Shown here: positions 51,553-55,872 of the stretch, in pieces | Layout: every line of letters starts with the position of its first letter | How positions within the stretch are numbered: position 1 is the stretch's first letter | Assembly: GCA_018827585.1 (NCBI GenBank) | Contig: JAHJXP010000008.1 | Coordinates: 1 to 55,872, forward strand | Source of the DNA: Pseudomonadota bacterium | GTDB taxonomy: Bacteria > Desulfobacterota > Syntrophia > Syntrophales > UBA5619 | Reading direction: 5' to 3' | DNA length: 55,872 nucleotides | The notes under the pieces: generated by a model | The model's input: the letters and a program-made list of their open reading frames with translations, nothing else | Database searches by the model: none | What the model was told of the DNA's origin: nothing | Made by a program: the position numbers and the translations under genes

Positions 51553-51646
51553 GACAGCGTCGATCATGCGCCGGTCGCTTCGGTGCCGGCGGGGATTCTC
51601 GCCAACTCGAGAAACATGAATAATTGCCAACGGCGCGATTCCATAC

Positions 51647-51754
51647 ATCGGCAAATAAATCGGCAAAAAGCATTGCATTAAATTTGATCATAGTATAATC
51701 TTCCACGTAATCACGGATTATTTACAGACTATCTAACGGTAAAAATATCGGCAA
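51647..51754 (+). promoter_or_regulatory. AT-rich promoter region of the fic gene with repeated ATCGGCAA
   Basis: TTGCAT (51673-51678) and TATAAT (51694-51699) could be a promoter, though the spacing is 15 bp. ATCGGCAA occurs at 51647, 51659 and 51747, with a reversed copy (TTGCC) near 51625, a possible operator set. The AT content jumps here compared with the regions before, which fits a change of origin. Confidence 0.5.
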
Positions 51755-51768
51755 TTAGAGGCAACAAC

Positions 51769-52983
51769 ATGCGCTCTCAAATCCACCGAATGACTCCTCT
51801 CCTGCCCGAAGAGGCGGACGAGCTTCAAGACCTTGCCCTGGACGTGATCCAGAAATCCGCTGCGCTCGGCAACAGACAGCATCCCGTGACGCTCAACACG
51901 CTTCGGGAACTGCTCAGGATCATCAACAGCTACTATTCCAATCTAATTGAGGGGCATAACACCCATCCTCATGACATTGTCCGCGCCATGCAGAAAGAGT
52001 ACGATTCAGAACCGGCCAAGCGCAATCTTCAACTGGAAAGCGTTGCCCATATCAACGTCCAGAACGATATGGAGAAGAAACTGCGGGAAGAGTCGGAAGT
52101 CAACATTGCCGGCCGGGAATTTCTCTGTTACATCCACCGTGAGTTCTACCGGCAACTGCCTGAGGAATTCCGGGTCGTGAAGAATCCTGAAATGGGCGGG
52201 GAAAACATGGTCATGCCGGGAGAGCTCCGCAAAGAGTCCGTCAAGGTGGGATATCACGAGCCGCCGGGGCATGGCTTACTCAAGGCTTTTCTCGACCGTT
52301 TCGGCGAATTTTATGCGCCGGACAGGCATCATGGTGCGCCGAAGCTTGTTGCAGCCGCCGCGGCCCACCATCGGCTTATGTGGGTTCATCCATTCCTCGA
52401 TGGCAACGGTCGGGTGACGCGCCTCTTCACCGAGGCATACTTTCACCGGATTCCCGTTCACGGTTTGGGACTCTGGTCGGCAAGCCGAGGGCTGGCCCGC
52501 GGGAACGTCGATTACAAATCTGCCCTTGCCCGGGCCGATGCACCCCGTCGGAACGACCTGGACGGCAGGGGAAATCTGTCCAATGAAGGGCTGATTTATT
52601 TTTGCCGCTTCTTTCTTGAGGTGTGCCTCGACCAGGTGGAATATATGGGGGGCTTGCTGCGGTTGGAACAACTGGTTGAACGCATCAGACGGTACGTCGA
52701 TCTACGCGGTGCAGGCATGATCCCCGGACCGGCGGGGAAGAAGGCGCTTAAAATTGAGTCGGCCAGGATGCTCCAGGAGGTCTTGGTGCAGGGAGAGGCG
52801 GCCCGGGGATCTGTCATTGCAGCGTCAGGTCTGAAAGAACGGACAGGAAGAACTCTCTTAGGGCAACTCATCGAGGAGGGGTTGCTGGTTTCGGACACGC
52901 CGAAAGGCGATGTCCGAATGGGATTTCCGATTCATGCCGCGGGATGGTTCTTCCCAGACCTGTATCCCGCTTTATCTCGGTAA
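51769..52983 (+). CDS. Fic-domain protein (AMP-transferase family), class II type
   Basis: 404 residues. The catalytic motif HPFLDGNGR lies at about residue 207. The N-terminal inhibitory motif SNLIEGHN (S57, E61, G62) matches the S/T-x3-E-G/N of class II Fic proteins, whose own helix blocks the active site. The C-terminus ends in a winged-helix-like part (VIAASGLKERTGRTLLGQLI). Fic enzymes transfer AMP to Tyr/Thr of partners. Adjacent to a restriction-modification gene, so it probably belongs to a defence or stress module. AGAGG precedes ATG. Confidence 0.9.
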   Translation: MRSQIHRMTPLLPEEADELQDLALDVIQKSAALGNRQHPVTLNTLRELLRIINSYYSNLIEGHNTHPHDIVRAMQKEYDSEPAKRNLQLESVAHINVQNDMEKKLREESEVNIAGREFLCYIHREFYRQLPEEFRVVKNPEMGGENMVMPGELRKESVKVGYHEPPGHGLLKAFLDRFGEFYAPDRHHGAPKLVAAAAAHHRLMWVHPFLDGNGRVTRLFTEAYFHRIPVHGLGLWSASRGLARGNVDYKSALARADAPRRNDLDGRGNLSNEGLIYFCRFFLEVCLDQVEYMGGLLRLEQLVERIRRYVDLRGAGMIPGPAGKKALKIESARMLQEVLVQGEAARGSVIAASGLKERTGRTLLGQLIEEGLLVSDTPKGDVRMGFPIHAAGWFFPDLYPALSR

Positions 52984-53053
52984 AGAAGAGGGGGATCAAG
53001 CGGCTTTCAGACACCACTGATATGCTTCCATACATTACATGATAAAAAACCCC

Positions 53054-53086
53054 TTGACTAAAATGTCATAATGTTATAGCATAACA
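53054..53086 (+). promoter_or_regulatory. promoter with palindromic operator before the HsdMS fusion
   Basis: TTGACT (53054-53059) is a -35; a -10 lies near 53077 (TAGCAT) at 17 bp, or TATAGC at 15 bp. The perfect palindrome TGTTAT-AGC-ATAACA covers 53072-53086, i.e. the -10 region. The downstream protein begins with an HTH domain, so repression of its own promoter is likely. Confidence 0.75.
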
Positions 53087-53106
53087 ACCAACAATGGGAG
53101 GTTGTC

Positions 53107-55575
53107 ATGCTTGATAGTAAAGATATAAGCAGGGTCGTCAAAGAACTCAGGAATCAACTGAACCTCAGCCAAGAAGAATTAGCGGCAAAACTGGGCGTCT
53201 CCTTTGCCACGGTAAACCGCTGGGAAAACGAGAAGATCACACCCAGAGGCAAAGCCAGAGAGGCCATTTTGAAGTTGATAGAAGCATCGGACCTTGATCA
53301 GAAGGCTCTGGAGAATGCCGGGGACATTGGCGGCAATCATAAAAAGCGCCGCCGGAAATTATCCAAAGAAGACGTCCTCAGCACAAAATCCATGGAACAG
53401 ATGCTATGGAGCGCCGCCTGTTCCATCCGCGGCGAAAAGGACGCACCGAAGTTCAAGGATTATATTCTGCCCCTTGTTTTTATCAAACGCCTGTCCGACG
53501 TCTTTGAAGATGAAATTGAGCGGCTGGCCGAAACCTATGGCGACGAAGAAACGGCGCTAACCATCATCGAAGCCGACCACCAACTGGTCCGGTTTTATAT
53601 TCCTGCCGAGGCGCGCTGGCCGGTGGTCAGCGGTCGCGAAAAATTCAAATGGCCTGAAGACCGCAAGCCCAAAACACTGGGCGAACAGCTCACCATGACC
53701 GTCCGCACTATCGCCAAGGCCAACCCATCCCTGACGGGCGTCATCGACATCGTGGATTACAATGAGACCCGCAGCGGGGAACGTGAAATCAGCGACACGG
53801 CTCTCTCCGGCGTGATTGAAACCCTGTCCGATCCCCGCTACCGATTAGGGCTGTATGATGTAGAGCCTGATTTCCTGGGTCGTGCCTATGAATATCTCCT
53901 GAGAAAATTTGCCGAAAGCCAGGGCCAGAGCGCCGGCGAGTTCTTCACGCCTACGGAAGTGGGGTGGCTGATGGCCTATATCCTGCGCCCCCGCCAGGGT
54001 GAAGAGGTTTACGATTTTGCCTGCGGTTCAGCGGGGCTCTTGATCAAGTGTGAACTAGCATTACAGGAACGGGAAATCAAGATTCAGCGGCCTCTTAAAC
54101 TCTACGGGCAGGAACTGACGGGGTCCAGTTACGCCATTGCCCGGATGAACATGGTGGTCCATGACATGGAAGGCGAGATCGTCCGCGGCAACTCCATGAC
54201 CAATCCGAAATTCAAAGACTCCGATTCCAGCCTGAAGAAATTCGATATCGTTGTGGCCAATCCCATGTGGAACCAGCCCTTTGATCAGTCCGTTTACGAA
54301 AATGATCCCTTTGATCGTTTTGAATCCCAGGGCGGCGTTACCACCGGCAAGGCCGACTGGGCATGGCTTCAGCATGCCGCCGCTTCGCTGAGTAACCACG
54401 GCCGCGCCGCCATCGTCCTCGACACGGGAGCCGTCACGCGGGGCAGCGGCAGCAAGAGCGAGGACAGGGAAAAGAAAATCCGCCAGTGGTTTGTCGAGCG
54501 CGACTGGATTGAGGGCGTCATCCTCCTGCCCGACAACCTTTTTTACAACACCACCGCCGCCGGAATCATCATCTTCTTCAACAAGGCGAAATCACTGGCG
54601 CGGCAGGGAAGGATTGTCCTGGTCAACGCCGGCCGCGAATTCAAGAAAGGCAAGCCCAAAAACTATATCCCCGATGAAAACATCCGCAAGATCGCCAATG
54701 CCTTCATCAAAGGGGAGGACGTCGAGAAGTTCGTCAAGGTCATCACGACGGCGGAGACAGCGGAAAACGATTTCAACCTGTCGCCATCGAGGTATGTGGA
54801 CTTTAATGAACAGGAGACCTACCGCCCGATCCAGGACATTCTCGAAGAGCTTGACACTATGAAACAGGTGACCACGTCTGTTGATGCGGATCTACAAGAA
54901 ATATTTATAGGATTGAATTCTCAATTAGAAATAATGAAGCAAGAAATACCAAATAATTGGGTTGAAACGCTCTTTCGAGACGTTGGCACGTTTTACGGCG
55001 GAGGCACACCATCCACAATGAATCCTGCATTCTGGAATGGACCAATTCAATGGACAACAAGTAAACGTTTAGGGGAGTCTCTTTATCTTGAGAGCGGTGA
55101 GCGCACCATATCGGATAATGCTCTTAAAGAAAGTTCAACAACGCTCATACCAAAAGGAAACCTTCTGGTGGGAACAAGGGTGGGAACTGGTAAAATTGTT
55201 GTTAATAGAATTGATATCGCAATAAGTCAGGATCTAACAGGTGTGATAGTTGACAAGAGCAAGTATCTTCCAGAATTCATTGCATATCAAATGCGTGCAC
55301 AACGAATTCAAGAATTTTTTCATAAACAGAAGCGGGGAGTAACAATACAAGGGATTTCAAGAGATGATTTAAAAGATTTTGTACTTTATATTCCGCCACT
55401 CCACGAACAGAAGAAAATTGCCGCCATTCTATCCAAAATTCAACGAGCAATCGAGATACATGCATCCATCATCGAGCGTACACGGGAACTGAACAAAACC
55501 ATGCTGAACAAGCTGATGACGGGCGAGATTAGAGTGAAGGATCTGGATATCGATGTATCCGAGGTGAGCACATGA
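53107..55575 (+). CDS. fusion: XRE helix-turn-helix + HsdM-type DNA methylase + HsdS specificity domain
   Basis: 822 residues. 1-70: XRE HTH (LNLSQEELAAKLGVSFATVNRWENEK). About 85-600: HsdM N6-adenine methylase with an N-terminal MEQMLWSAACSIRG helical part; motif I is DFACGSAGLL (about 303-312) and motif IV is NPMWNQPF (about 385), an NPPF variant. About 610-822: one HsdS target-recognition domain (GGGTPSTMNPAFW, GTRVGTGKIVVNR, IPPLHEQKKIAAIL) with coiled-coil helix. Such single-TRD fusions are like type IIG or minimal type I systems, but no nuclease is in the window. Overlaps the next gene by ATGA. GGGAGG before ATG. Confidence 0.88.
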   Translation: MLDSKDISRVVKELRNQLNLSQEELAAKLGVSFATVNRWENEKITPRGKAREAILKLIEASDLDQKALENAGDIGGNHKKRRRKLSKEDVLSTKSMEQMLWSAACSIRGEKDAPKFKDYILPLVFIKRLSDVFEDEIERLAETYGDEETALTIIEADHQLVRFYIPAEARWPVVSGREKFKWPEDRKPKTLGEQLTMTVRTIAKANPSLTGVIDIVDYNETRSGEREISDTALSGVIETLSDPRYRLGLYDVEPDFLGRAYEYLLRKFAESQGQSAGEFFTPTEVGWLMAYILRPRQGEEVYDFACGSAGLLIKCELALQEREIKIQRPLKLYGQELTGSSYAIARMNMVVHDMEGEIVRGNSMTNPKFKDSDSSLKKFDIVVANPMWNQPFDQSVYENDPFDRFESQGGVTTGKADWAWLQHAAASLSNHGRAAIVLDTGAVTRGSGSKSEDREKKIRQWFVERDWIEGVILLPDNLFYNTTAAGIIIFFNKAKSLARQGRIVLVNAGREFKKGKPKNYIPDENIRKIANAFIKGEDVEKFVKVITTAETAENDFNLSPSRYVDFNEQETYRPIQDILEELDTMKQVTTSVDADLQEIFIGLNSQLEIMKQEIPNNWVETLFRDVGTFYGGGTPSTMNPAFWNGPIQWTTSKRLGESLYLESGERTISDNALKESSTTLIPKGNLLVGTRVGTGKIVVNRIDIAISQDLTGVIVDKSKYLPEFIAYQMRAQRIQEFFHKQKRGVTIQGISRDDLKDFVLYIPPLHEQKKIAAILSKIQRAIEIHASIIERTRELNKTMLNKLMTGEIRVKDLDIDVSEVST

Positions 55576-55872
55576 ATGAAGAATCCAGGGGAGAAATAGT
55601 TATCTATCGTACCAAAGATGGCAAGGCTGCCCTGGATGTCAGCCTCCGCGGAGAAACGCTTTGGTCGAATCAAACTCAGATGTCCGATCTGTTTGACAGA
55701 GACCGGTCCGTCATCACAAAGCACTTGAGCAATATTTTTAAGAGCGGGGAATTGGATAAGAAAAGCAATGTGCAAAAAATGCACATTGCCGGTTCCGACA
55801 AACCGGTCGCCTATTATAAAATGACTTTTGACGCAATAATTTTAAACACAATAATTTATATCTCTTTGAATG
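55572..55872 (+). CDS. RhuM-family protein, N-terminal part (cut by window end)
   Basis: The first 100 codons. EIVIYRTKDGKAALDVSLRG followed by ETLWSNQTQMSDLFDRDRSV and ITKHLSNIFKSGELD match the RhuM ('virulence protein') family, found next to restriction-modification and toxin-antitoxin genes. After AYYKMTFDAIILNT the sequence departs from the family (normally YYN.D.IISVGYRV), so the gene may be damaged just before the window end. The ATG overlaps the HsdMS fusion stop. Confidence 0.75.
   Translation, partial: MNEESRGEIVIYRTKDGKAALDVSLRGETLWSNQTQMSDLFDRDRSVITKHLSNIFKSGELDKKSNVQKMHIAGSDKPVAYYKMTFDAIILNTIIYISLN

Noticed and set aside
54259..54270. Dead methylase because motif IV reads NPMW and not NPPF
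   Set aside because: Other HsdM-type proteins, as far as I recall, carry NPMWNQ at this site, and motif I is intact, so activity cannot be ruled out.

Overview
The window looks like chromosome of an anaerobic, probably syntrophic deltaproteobacterium (Desulfobacterota; Syntrophales-like is my best guess). I infer this from four things together: an outer-membrane LPS-export gene (lptD), a selenocysteine formate dehydrogenase with a NuoG-like iron-sulfur N-terminus, an acyl-CoA dehydrogenase/biotin-dependent carboxylase operon, and moderately high GC with frequent GTG/TTG starts. No 16S or other taxonomic marker was compared.

Layout. 1-14050: the 3' part of the S10 operon followed by the spc and alpha operons, from rplD (partial) to rplQ, ending in a good intrinsic terminator. 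Near-identical 125-bp inverted-repeat elements sit in three of its gaps, with a half copy before rplQ and a longer copy after the cluster. 14162-20060: a small EF-Tu domain-2-like protein, a frameshifted metallo-beta-lactamase-fold phosphodiesterase, folC, lptD, then the rplM-rpsI operon. 20300-23456: argC, cysS and an HD-domain gene. 23408-24575 (minus): a BASS-family transporter followed by an internally deleted SDR remnant. 24674-32116 (minus): a redox operon reading response regulator, flavoprotein FdhB-like subunit, selenocysteine FdhA (UGA plus a SECIS-like hairpin), a membrane histidine kinase with two putative haem c motifs, and a lone receiver. 32256-37223: a ModF-like ABC ATPase, a class IV aminotransferase, a cytidylate-kinase-like protein and a divergent pyruvate kinase.

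37409-45666 (minus): an acyl-CoA operon: methylcrotonyl-CoA-carboxylase-like carboxyltransferase, biotin carboxylase, biotin carrier, enoyl-CoA hydratase, a beta-keto acid cleavage enzyme, two acyl-CoA dehydrogenases and a 5'-truncated third dehydrogenase. 46017-47344: a divergent methionine adenosyltransferase with a promoter, an attenuator-like hairpin in its leader, and its own terminator. 47531-51552: an orphan 23-residue prepilin-like peptide, a DUF885 zinc-peptidase-like protein, an ATP-grasp-like protein and a translationally coupled methyltransferase. 51769-55872: an AT-richer defence-type island with a Fic protein, an XRE-HsdM-HsdS fusion with a palindromic operator on its promoter, and the start of a RhuM-family protein cut by the window end.

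How the parts fit: the formate dehydrogenase and its haem-linked kinase suggest redox-responsive control of formate/NAD(P)H/ferredoxin electron flow, which would take up reducing equivalents from acyl-CoA oxidation; ModF may help supply Mo or W. The two most promising systems for follow-up are the FDH-kinase-receiver operon and the DUF885/ATP-grasp/methyltransferase group.
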